Below are positions 1-51,500 of a stretch of 64,000 nt of DNA, piece after piece. The translations under genes were made by a program, and so were the position numbers. A model generated the notes under the pieces. That model saw nothing but the letters and a program-made list of their open reading frames with translations, searched no databases and was not told the origin of the DNA. The stretch is from Cristatella mucedo (taxonomy: Eukaryota > Bryozoa > Phylactolaemata > Cristatellidae). Within the stretch, counting starts at the first letter, position 1, and the number at the start of each line of letters is the position of its first letter. The DNA is taken from assembly GCA_009760855.2 (NCBI GenBank), contig WPIO01000018.1, positions 2,790,001 to 2,854,000 on the forward strand. Reading direction: 5' to 3'.

Positions 1-2300
1 TACACGACAGCTACCACTACATCCGTACGTACGATCGCTCGCTTGCGTTGTCTGCACATGATACAATACAGCCGTCGTCGTCAGTAACACCGCTCGCATA
101 TGAAGGCTTTGTTCTTCCTCGCGTCGCCATCGCGCACGCGCGAGCCCCTGCAAAGCGACTGGATCGAGATTAAGTTTGCTTGCATGGCACCGTGCGAATG
201 GATTCTTTGTCGTTTTGTCCACAGACCGTCGCCGTCGGTAAGCACGCGGCTGCGCACGCCCCAGGAGGGTACGCTGCCGCGTGATTTGCTGATTCGTTAG
301 GCTCGGCCAGACCCGTCAAGATTTAGGCGTTAATAGATTGTAGTAAATAAACATAAGTCATTTGCATAGCGCTCAAAGAGAACTTAATCTCTTCTCAGGC
401 GCTTCCCGTATGCCGCGGGGCTCGAGCCCACGACCTCAGCCAGACCTTGGTCGGGGGGGGGCGAGCACCTTAACCACTCAGCCCAACCGCCTCAAGCAAA
501 CGGCTCTGCAACAACAACAAAAAGAACAACAAAAGAACAAGAGAACAAGAACAAAAGCAAAAAGTTATCACTCTTTCGATACTCTGTCGCTCCGGACTGG
601 CTGACTCAGCGCAGCACTGTCGATCGCATTCACCAGAGCTAGCGCGTGCAACGCGCGTCGTCGAGTAACCAGGCTCGCCATCGCGTCAATCGAACGCGAA
701 CAGAATTTCGCTGCGGTTGGCGAATCCGCGAGCAGCGCCTGTGGCAGCGAAGCTCCGACGGACGCCTGTCAGCGGCGGAAGCCGGAGGACGTAAGAACAT
801 CTAGCGCTAGTACAACAAGAAACAGATAGATGCGCCTGAGCTGACGGTCGGAATTATCCGGCGAGTAGCTCAAACGGCACACGCTGCGACTTTCTCGACG
901 CACGCCCACTAAGAGAATGTGTTTAGGCTGTTGTTAGACTAGCGAGCTGAACCTGAGCAGTTGAATTTTACGTGACGACACACAAGCTCTCATTGCGCGC
1001 ACCAGCAGACGTGCTGCACTCCTCTCGCGACGGCTCGCAAAGTGCGCCAACACATCGCCGCTGTCCTCTGCGTCTCGATCGCAACGACCCTTTTACGCTG
1101 CGTCTCCGCCGTCTTCTTCCACGTCGCGCTTCCGCTCATCATCAGCAGCAGCAGCAGCTAATCGACGGCGGGCTGATGGACCGCAGCTGCATTCCTCCAG
1201 CCTGCGGCCTAAGCTACACGCAACAGCTATTCAAAGGATGGCGGACGACGGCTGCGTGCCGGCCTGCACCCGGGCCACGACCCAGTGGTGTTCCGGTGGT
1301 GTACATTGTGCTCCCGAAGAGGGACGAACTACACCGACCCCCGCCCCCCCCCAAGTTTTGGGCGCCCATTTTGGCGTCGCCGCCGCCGCTCCCGATCCAG
1401 CGCCCCTGATCCAGAGCCTCAGAACATATGCCCCCCTGACCCATCCCTCCTCGGTACGCCACCGCCACAATCTGAACATGTAAGGCCGAAGGCAGGCATC
1501 CTGACGACTGCACCATTCCAATGGGAGAGACGCGTGACCGCGATGTGCCGAGAGAATCGGCCGCGAAAAGCTTAGATTGTGAATGCATTGCGAAGTACGG
1601 ACGGAAATCTGTCGTACGACAGCATCGGCTGAAATCTCGCGCATTCTGCTTCGGCGTTCTCGCTCCGGAAAATTTAGCGTAACCTACCATGCAGCGCCGC
1701 CGGTGGAATGGGACTGACCGGAGCGGACCGCGGCTTAGCGATCGCATAAAAACTCACTCGCAAATTTTCGGAGCTAAAACTACAGAATAGTGATGGATTT
1801 GGAGTGAGCCTACCTAACTCAAGAGGTATTCCTCATTGGTTATCCTAGATAATGAACTGCAAAGTTCTGCTGGACGTTGGAAAATTCACGGCAATCAAAT
1901 TGCAGCGCTATTGAGTCTAGAGAGCCCAAAGGTGGCGCTAAATTGCGTTGCTTCACTCTAATCACGCGCTGTATTATGAGCGGTCGTGATTGAAGTTTAG
2001 CGCAGCCGATTTGCAGTTGACCGCGATTGATCGAGGGTAACACATCGTTACTGCCCACCCCATGCGACAACACTGAAGTAGGAAGCGAGACTGAATGCAT
2101 GCGGATACGGATTGTGTATTGCACAATAGGACATTAGTGACTGTCAAGCCCTAAGACGGAAGTAGATGACAACCAAATGCAGTGCGGCCGACAGCGATGC
2201 GCACAGGCACATGCTGGGTAAACTTGAATAAGAACGCGCAAGCCATCCAGATCAGTTCCATAGTATATCAGTTTCGGAACTGCTGCGATAATTTTTAGCA
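1..2300. other. Upstream DNA, no gene recognised
   Basis: Apart from the SINE at 345-492, no coding signal is supported. A GC-rich part (600-1750) has open frames on both strands, the longest on the minus strand at 1214-1747, but the composition is Arg/Gly/Pro-rich and strand-ambiguous. A run of C at about 1345-1353 lies inside it. Confidence 0.5.
345..492 (-). repeat. SINE family A
   Basis: Reading the minus strand, a tRNA-like head with a GGGCTCGAGCCC-type B box is followed by a tail containing AGCGCCTGAGAAGAG...AGAGCGCTAT. The tail is the same type as the L2 family 1 3' end. Confidence 0.7.
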
Positions 2301-2406
2301 GAATCAAGTCGAACAATGCCAGGAGTAACAACGCTGCACGGCGCCTGCATCCGGAATGTTTACGGTTTATAGCCCTGCAGGCGGACTCGCTGTCAACTTC
2401 CGCTCT

Positions 2407-2418
2407 TGCGCATGCGCG
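2407..2418. promoter_or_regulatory. Palindromic NRF1-type site upstream of haspin
   Basis: TGCGCATGCGCG fits the NRF-1 consensus YGCGCAYGCGCR. It lies about 80 bp before the preferred haspin ATG at 2500, in a CpG-containing stretch, as expected of a TATA-less housekeeping promoter. The reading frame is also open from an ATG at 2356, so if that start were used the site would be coding. The role is inferred from the motif only. Confidence 0.5.
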
Positions 2419-2499
2419 CGATCTTCAAAAAGTCGGCTTCTTGATGCAGTGCCGACTTCGGAGCGCGTCCGTGCCAAGTCGCTTCGTCAATATTATACC

Positions 2500-43284
<40,785 letters not shown>

Positions 43285-44085
43285 CAGCACGGTGGGCAGA
43301 TGAGGGACAACTCCTGCTCGTTGCTCCATCCTGCTCGGCTGCAACCATCCGGCCACATCTTTGAAAGCTGAACGCTCACAGCTTACTCCTGTGACGAACG
43401 ACTTCCTTCGTCCGACTGGTGGCCAAAGCTACCACAGCCTCCCAAAGGAGGCTGCCGATATGCTCGTCTGCGAGCCTAGCCACCGGAAGGAAAGCATGCA
43501 CACACTTCTGGGCGTCAGGCTGGAGTCGCCGGTCTCCAGCTGGAGCCGCCGGTTAGGCCTCAGTCATACTGGTTCTCGAACGCCGAGCTAGTCTGTCACT
43601 GTGTTCCGGCGCTTGATTTGCCTATGTGCATTACAGCCACGACACTCTTTGAGCAGAACCCCGTTAGTGGTGCCGTCTGCGCCTGCCACTTTTGTAAACG
43701 ATAAACATGCAACGACGGCAGTTTTTTGTTAACCTCTGGCATAAACGTCTGCTCGCCAGCTCGAAGTTGCTGCTTGCAATTGGCTCATTGCACGGTTACA
43801 TGAGGAGGAAAGATAATGGGATGAAGGCCTGAGACGGTGTGACATACGTATTACGGCTGGATTTGTGTGGGTGCACGTGTCGAGATATTCATGCCGTTAT
43901 TTATTCACTCAGATCGTGCCTAGGACTAGTGCGACCCTTTCGTGGGTTTTTTGTCTTGGTTGTGAGCTCTGTTTTGTTTGCTCAGTCCATTCCAGGCATA
44001 CTTAGGCTATATAGGATCGATAGATTGCAAGTAACAGTAGTCAGTATTCAAGCTGCATGGCCGAGGTGCCACTAGCACGCAGTGT
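43285..44085. other. Haspin 3' flank
   Basis: Probably includes the haspin 3' UTR. GATAAACATGCAACG near 43700 is the nearest thing to a poly(A) signal; no canonical AATAAA is seen. Confidence 0.4.
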
Positions 44086-44087
44086 CC

Positions 44088-44088
<1 letters not shown>

Positions 44089-44162
<74 letters not shown>

Positions 44163-44171
44163 CGCGCGCGC
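44089..44171. repeat. Composite (TG)n(CG)n microsatellite
   Basis: About 66 bp of TG pass directly into 18 bp of CG (44154-44171), then ATGCACGCACGTGCATG. Alternating purine-pyrimidine DNA of this kind favours Z-DNA. Confidence 0.97.
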
Positions 44172-44359
44172 ATGCACGCACGTGCATGTATCTCAATAAG
44201 TAACTGTAAAGCCGAATGGCTAAGCGAGTGATAAGCTGGAGAGTTTTCTGAAGTTCTCTAAAAGCGATCGAAGGTCTACCATGTGACTGAACTCCGAATG
44301 AGAATCTCGGCTCGAGTGGGAATAATGACAGTGCAACCGTTGGATTACTGGTCCAGCTC

Positions 44360-45085
44360 TAGAAGTTCACTTTTATGCACATGGCACATACCTATGTATG
44401 TGTACCTGTGCTTTAATCCCGTCTTTCATTCAGCACGTTGGTTAAGCTTTCTTGACTCCCATGCAGCAATAGTATTGCTGACGTTTGCACTTGGATGGTA
44501 GCAAGCTTTCTCAAACTGAATGACGATAAAACCAACATATATGGTTATGGGCAAACCAAGTTTTGCTCGGAAATTGGAAATCTTATTCCCTCAAAATGTA
44601 TGTACTCGGCGAGCATATATCTTGTAACATCTCTGTCAATCTCTGGTTGTCTTGTTCCAAAGTGACCTTTAGCTAGACAACCCCATCAGCTCCACAGTCA
44701 AATCGGTGTTCACGTTCAAGATGGTTCACGACATTTGTGACATCCAGACTCTTCTGTAAATCACTGCTCTTGAAGATCTTCCTGCCTGTGTAATAAAGCC
44801 CGTACCGTTGGTGCAAAGCTCTGCAGCTATGTTAGTTTTTCGAAACTGCCGCAATACACCAAATCTCACCGACCGTAGGTCTCGCCATTCTCTTACTCCG
44901 GCCAACATTTCTGAACTGCTTCTCAGGCAGGATAGGAAATGCATCTCCCTCTCCTATGCTGCCACTAACCAATCACAAACCTCTAACCAATTAAGCATGC
45001 TTTCTGTGCAGCGAATGTAAAGTGCCTAGAAGCAGCTCGAGCTCTCTTGAGGCGCGTTGCAAATTAATTACTGTTATTATCACCA
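44360..45085 (+). mobile_element. Degenerate L2 family 1 copy
   Basis: CTGAATGACGATAAAACCAA, GGTTATGGGCAAACC and the tail GCGAATGTAAAGTGCCTAGA are family 1 landmarks in order, with many indels. Confidence 0.75.
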
Positions 45086-45935
45086 CTATTAGTATTATCT
45101 AATGAAATAGCTCTCGAGGCTCCTCCGGTTTTCAGCCTCTAGCGCTTTTAAGCCTCGATGGTGTATGTAATAATAATAATAATCCATTTGTATTGCGTAC
45201 TTGGAAAACTTAGTCTATAATCACTTTACAGATTATGTATATTTCCACTTAAAGGGTTCCTGAGCGTGAATGCATGCGGCTTAGCACCAAGCTGCAACCC
45301 CTAGGCGTATCACCGCTGTCGCCGACGACTAAGCAAATATGCTCCATGCACGACTCCAGGGCGAAGGCGATTAGGGAAAGTACCGCGAACTGTCCACAAG
45401 GTGTCCTGTGATGCCCTGGCCTTAATTTTTAATTGAGTTGAGTGCTATTATCACCCCACGTAATCCGTTGGACGTAACTTTTTGAGCGAGACCGCGACTT
45501 TTAGCAAATGGTGAATAAAATGCCCGATCGACCTACCCGCTATCATGTGAAAGTGTGAATGCATAAGACTCGTGGCCATGTACAAGTGCACAAATGTGAG
45601 CCTACAGGGAAGAGCTAGAATTGTCTCATTGTAAGGTATGCTAATGAGGAAATGCAGATGAAAAACCCGTCAAGTACCGGTTAGTTGTTCTTACTGACTG
45701 AAAAAACAGACACATACAAGTATGTACGCACTGAACTGCATAAGGTTGCAGTAAATTTCCTCCGGTTATTGTATATACCTAGTAAAAGATAATGGTATAA
45801 GTATATGCAAAAGTCATGCACTTTGAGTGAACGAATGAATGCTAAGAATGCACGCTATGGTCCTCACTGCGAGTAGTACCACCAAGCCACGACTGCTTGC
45901 CACGCTTGGGAGTTAGTTTTGAAAGCTTGCCCTCG
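45086..45935. other. Intergenic sequence, nothing recognised
   Basis: No gene seen. A short TAA run lies at 45168-45182. Confidence 0.4.
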
Positions 45936-45937
45936 GG

Positions 45938-46092
45938 TCTTAGCACAGGGTAAGGTGCTTGCTCTTTGCCACCCAGGTCGTGGGTTCAAGTCCTGCAGCG
46001 GGCGATCCCTTATTGTCCACGCCAAGCGCCGGCGATAGCCGTTTAAGCTCTTCTGCCGCTATATAAAAGAGGCTGTTAAATCAGCTAATTAA
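45938..46092 (+). repeat. SINE family B, well preserved
   Basis: Head GGGTAAGGTGCTTGCTCTT, B box GGGTTCAAGTCC, body GCAGCGGGCGATCCCTTATT, tail CTCTTCTGCCGCTATATAAA and GAGGCTGTTAAATCAGCTAA. Confidence 0.88.
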
Positions 46093-46470
46093 AAGAGAAG
46101 TCTGGTCCGCAGCCGGCAGGCTTCTGGCAAGGCTTTAGTCTCCCTTTTAAGATATCGATCTGGAATCAATGTTCGGTGTTCGAGGTCTAGTTCTCTTGGT
46201 CTAGTGCTGCTTTCTTGAGTAGTGGTTTGACTACAGCCTTTTTTAAAGGAGCTGGGACATGACCTGAGGCTAAGGACATATTTATTATGTTAGCTATACA
46301 TGGCGCAGCAGATTTATGCATCGTAGAAGAAGGGCAGTGGGAATATATTCAAGAAGACAAATTGCCTTCTTTGATTGAGATATGAACTTCACGACGAGGT
46401 CACTCGTAGCCTCTTTGAGCATAGACATTGAGGTGCTGCACTGAACTGAGGGACAGGAGTCTAGAGGGGA
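46093..46470 (-). mobile_element. Degenerate L2 5' RT fragment, minus strand
   Basis: Sequence equivalent to the region upstream of the RT core (GTGCTGCTTTCTTGAGTAGT; GGAGCTGGGACATGACCTGA, the reverse of GHVPAPFKKAVV coding) with heavy decay. Confidence 0.65.
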
Positions 46471-46880
46471 TGCTGCTACCCTAGGGATGGACTCTCTGAG
46501 CGTGCTTCGGCTTCGGGACGCTTTTCTTTTTTTAACGCATTATTCACGAATCTTAGATCTTAGCAGCAGCAATAACATCTAGAAATGCATGTGAACTACG
46601 ATAGCGAAGCGACAATAGGTAGGCATGATCATAAATAATATGCATAGGTTACGCTCATATTGGCGCTAACATCTTCACTTCTGGGCTCCAATCTTAGCTG
46701 AGCTGTTAAGATGTCTGTTGCGAACGCAAGCAGTTTCGATAGTTCATCGGAAGCACCCCGCGGACATCCGACCCGATAGCAGTTCCAACCTCGTGACCCA
46801 TCCAGGGCAGTCGACCATGCCCGCCAATGCCTACGTCACGGCCACAACGAATCTCATTACCGCGTGAATGGTTGAGTGAG
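46471..46880. other. UBTD upstream region
   Basis: Immediately before the UBTD ATG. No TATA box or clear promoter motif is identified. Confidence 0.4.
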
Positions 46881-46959
46881 ATGGGCAACTGCCTGGCGTC
46901 TGGAGGGGACAGCCCGAGCACCCACTCTCGGAGCCCAGGCGGCCATTCGGGCTCTAGCG
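46881..46959 (+). CDS. UBTD: UBTD exon 1
   Basis: ATG GGC AAC TGC opens 26 codons plus one base before TCTAGCG|GTATGT. The short Gly/Ser-rich leader and MG-N-C start parallel MGGC of UBTD2. Translation through the donor soon stops, supporting the splice. Confidence 0.85.
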
Positions 46960-48548
46960 GTATGTCCGTCATTAAAATTCGGTCCTGTCAATTCCTGTTT
47001 TAGCGCGGAGCCCTCTACTAGCGTTTCTCGGGTGTCGGAAGCCGTCGCTGTGACTTTAGTCTTGACTGCTAGTTCCGGGTGGGCCTGCCAGGCTGTCTGC
47101 AGAGACCTAAGTCATACTAAGTGAGCCGCTGCCCTATCTGGAATGCTTATATGCAGTCTTTCCGAATGTGACGTCTTAATCTCCCTGAGTTCGTTCTCTC
47201 ATCGCTTTTAACTTGGAGGCGTGTTCCCCTTTTTCGGCAATGTAGCCTTGGGACTCAAGTTGGTAAAGCATTCTGGCGCTGGATCGGCAGTGCAGCATAA
47301 TACCAGGTAGGAAGCTCGTGTTGCATGTAGTGATGTAAGACTGCCTATGCTGTAGCGGCTCCGAGGAAAAGCCAGCCTCTCAAGACCGAGCGCCCCGTGT
47401 GGAGAAGCGATCCACCGCTGACGGCCGATCAGCTTCGTCGCAAGCGAGAGGAGTTCTGGGACACGGCACCTGCTTTCGAGGGTCGTAAAGAAATCTGGGA
47501 TGCCCTTAAGGCTGCCATTACAGCTTTAGAGACCGACGAAGATCAAGGTCTGGCACAGGCCATTATAGATGGAGCCAGCATTTCTCTGCCCACAGGTGAG
47601 GTATCGGCTGTGTCTTTCATCCACTGATGTCTGGCCTGCTTCTTGAATCTTGCCTGGTCCATTTTGTAAAGATGGTGTTGCTCTCTTTCACAGTGAGAGG
47701 TTTGTGGCAAAGGGATTTTTATTCCATTGTAGTGCATGGGCTTGCATGTTCGGATGTCTCCCATAGCCTGTGTTAGGCGATGGCAGTTTTCATAATATTG
47801 TCAATTTCCATCCATTAGAACGCAGTTTTTAGTCAGCTTTAGGGCCTCTAGTCAGCTTGCCTTAGCCCGGCACGTAGCTGCTGTCGGCCAGTCACAGAGT
47901 GCTCAGACACAAATAGCCATGCCCCTTCACAATTCTTCGGATTTTCGTGACTTGACTCCACCTGTGACAAGCATCGCTTGAGAATCGAGCCATGATGACC
48001 AGCCATGCACGCCAAATGTTCAGATGCTCAGGAACTCCCTGTTTGCAGTGAAATTGACAGCAGTCTGGTTGCAGACTATTTGTCGTCGGAAACATCTATG
48101 ATTCTCTGATCCTTCGATCAATGCTTTGAGCTCGCAAGCCTAGCAGCACAGTTAGCTGCAGTTTGCAGCCTCCGTGCAATCACCGAGAGGAAGCAAAGCA
48201 GCAATGAATGTAATCAAATGAGTCCAGTGCAGCATTTTTACATAATTTCCAAGCGAATGCTCCCAAGTGGCTACTTGCCGAAATGCAGCTGTGGCTAGCT
48301 AGAGCTCGGCACTGCCGGACAGACAAGCCGGGCGTGTGTCGCAAGCGCTTGCCGGAGGAGTGGGAGATAACTGTCTAACATTCTCTGTCACTTGCCGCAC
48401 ATAAGGCTCAGGCGAGCGAAGCAAACAAATGGGCGGATTCACTGTGAGCTGGAGATGTTACAGCGACGTTGTGCATGCTTGAGCACTACGTCTTGAAAAC
48501 AGCAGCCGAGATATAAGTACGAGGTGATCCGTTCGAGTTTATGCATGC

Positions 48549-48582
<34 letters not shown>

Positions 48583-51500
48583 ACGTGTGTGTGTGCGTGT
48601 GTGTGCTCGACCGAGCGTAGAATGCTTGAGGGAGGATGCGTGAGGAGCATGGGCGTAAAGCCTGCTTTGCGAGTAGTCACTGCAAAGTTGGCATCCGGGC
48701 TCTCCTTGGTGAGGGTGGAACATTTAATTTCGAAAGTATATCACATGGAGAGCAAATGAGTCACAAAAATAGCCTCGTCGTTTGGCCGCAGCCACTGTCA
48801 CTGCTACTCCCTCGTGGGTAACGAGAGGAGTTTCTACAATGTCGGGCACAGTAAAGCTGAGCACGGAATGCGAAAAATGTTATCGATGGCCCACTAGCAA
48901 ACGCAGGCTGTTTGTATGTTTGTGAATAGTTTAATGCCGCCCCATCGCGATTCTTAATTACCTCTTATCAGCCCAGACATAAGGGCCACAAGTAATCTCC
49001 TCTGCTGTAGATTCCACAGAGTGTGGATTTTACTGATAAGGCTGGCTGTTGGCGTAGGTCTGTAGACGTGGTCCCATCAGTGTCCTACGGGGTTCAGTTC
49101 TGACTAATAGCTGGGTCGCTGCATCAGCAACACATCGGACTCTTCAAAAAAATGTGATTTGCTGACCTGGCAGTGAGCTTAGAGTCGTTATCTTGCTGCC
49201 AAATATACAGATTCCTATATAAAATGTTTGTGCTTTACAATTCTGCTTCCTTGACCACCCAAAATTACATACACAGTGTTGGTCAATAATACCTTCGATC
49301 TGATGTAGAGCTCTAACACCTTTGGTTACAAAGCAGCTCCAAACCACCAGTGATTTTCCGCCAAATTTCGCTTTAGGAGGTTGAAGGCAGTCGTGCCAGT
49401 ATGGCTCAGCTTTTCTTAGGCCAACTCATATGTCGCTTTCCATTACCAAACATTTTGAACTTGCTTTCGTCTGTCCATAAACAGAATGCCAGCTTCTTCT
49501 GTCCTTCAGGGGACTCATGGTCATTGGCCCACCCTTGGCCGCCTGGTTTATGAGGCTTGAGCAGAGGCTTGCGTTTTTTTTTGCAACCCGGTGGACGATG
49601 CCACTCTTATCTAGCCTCCTACTTTCGGTATGTTTACTAATGCCGATCCCTATAGCATCCTTGTATGATTTTGCAAGGTCTCGAAGTGTGGCTGTTATAT
49701 ACTGCAGTGCTACCATCTTAACGAGCTGGTCACCCAAGGCGTCTGTCTTTCGAGGCCTGCCAGATCCGGCTGTTCGGGCAATCGATCTAGTCCCAGCTTA
49801 GTCTGTACATGCTATAGCCAATGGTGAATTTGCCAATTAAATATTAGCTGATTTACCAGCCTCATTTGTGTAGCAGAAGAAGAGCCTTATGGCTATCACC
49901 ACCGCTTGCAGTTAGCAATAGAGAATCACCCCTTCAGGATTCGAACCCATAACGTCGGTTGTGAAGAGCAGGCACCTTACCTCTGGGCCATCACGGCCCT
50001 CCCAAGTCACAATCCTGTCGTGCGATTGCCATAGCCTTTTAATGTAGAAATGTCAGCATCCCTTAACATGGTATTTTGCTGCATCTGTCCGACCTGGAAA
50101 TACGGGTAATTGATAGACATGAGTAGATGATAGATGATGATAGACGTGAGTGCTATCCTTCCTTTCTACACAGCTAATACAGCGTCATCTATTTATAGAT
50201 TGAGCTCTCACTTTTGGCTATGGGCACAGTGCCCACAGCAGTTAAAACTACTCAGTTACATCGTCGTGTGGCACAGAGCCAGCTCACTTCCGACTCATCC
50301 TCCTTTGTGGGCACTGTGCACATAGTCGAAAGTGAACTGGCTGTATGAACAAACAATGCCGTATTAGGTGTTCTGCAGGGCAGTGCCTCACAGACAACCA
50401 AGGTTGCTGCTGTAAATGTTGGGAAACCTCGAAAGATGGCACTGCCTTTAAAAATAGCTTAACTCCCGGCTCACTCGTTAGGAATTTGCCTATTTTAGTA
50501 ATAAGCCTACAAGTATGCCCACCCTAGAGAGTGCTCTTGGATAACTCATGGCTGGCCGAAATTCCCGGATGCTCGGCGGCTTCGGTTTGTTCTCTGGCAT
50601 GCCCAGACACTGAGAAGTAAGTCGTGCAAGGATTGTTTTGATTTTTTAGCACTTAAGCCAGATGGTGGATGATTCAGCCACACATATACATACAGACACA
50701 CACACACACCTGCGCATGTGCCCACACATGCACATTGCTTCATCATTACGGCTAAGGCACAGCTAACTAGCCCTCAGCTATTCAAATGAAGTTCGATGAG
50801 CAGACTAGTGAACAAGAAGACATGAAAAGGCCACAAAGTAGCTACAGATGGTATTTCAAGTTAAAAGAGAATGGCTTTTTGTCATAGTGTCGTGTAGTCA
50901 TCAATCGCGGTCTCTAAGCACACCCTCACATGCACAAACGGCGGCTGAGTATATTTCGCCTTGTCATTCTGTGTGAACGCAAATGTCGGATCGGTGGCTC
51001 ATCTGCTCGGATGCATCTTCCCAGACTGTCGAGGACGTGCAGGGATAAGTGCTGAGGCCTCAGCATTCCTTGCCTGCCACCCTTTTAGATTCAGCTCGGT
51101 CGCAGAGCTAGAAGCATTGAGGGTCTGATGACGATGCCATGTGGCCAATGGGACTTGAGGCAACCAGAATGCAGCTGGCTCGTAGGCGTGGCCAGCATGT
51201 AGTCCAAGGAGAGGGTCAGACAGCAAGTGGCCTTGCCTCAGGCAGCCAGTCGTTGATGAACGGCTGATGGGGGGGGGGGGCTCGGCAGGCCTCGAGGCCT
51301 GATCATGGTCATGTTCAAAGGGGGCCCTGACCTGCTGCTTCATATTTATGCCCATTGTGCTGCTTATGTGTCACCCTTAGTCTAGGGTGTTTATCTAGAT
51401 TACGATCTCCTGAGATGCTTAGGGCCATCCATCACCTGCTCGTCTGACTCGGGTCGTTTAGCCGTGCCTGTAATAGACCTCAAACCCCTGTGGAGATTTC

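Noticed and set aside
1214-1747. 177-codon minus-strand open frame
   Set aside because: Gly/Arg-rich composition, several overlapping open frames on both strands and no domain; typical of GC-rich noncoding DNA.
45950-46010. tRNA genes suggested by A and B box-like sequences
   Set aside because: The boxes belong to SINE heads repeated many times; no full cloverleaf with acceptor pairing was found.
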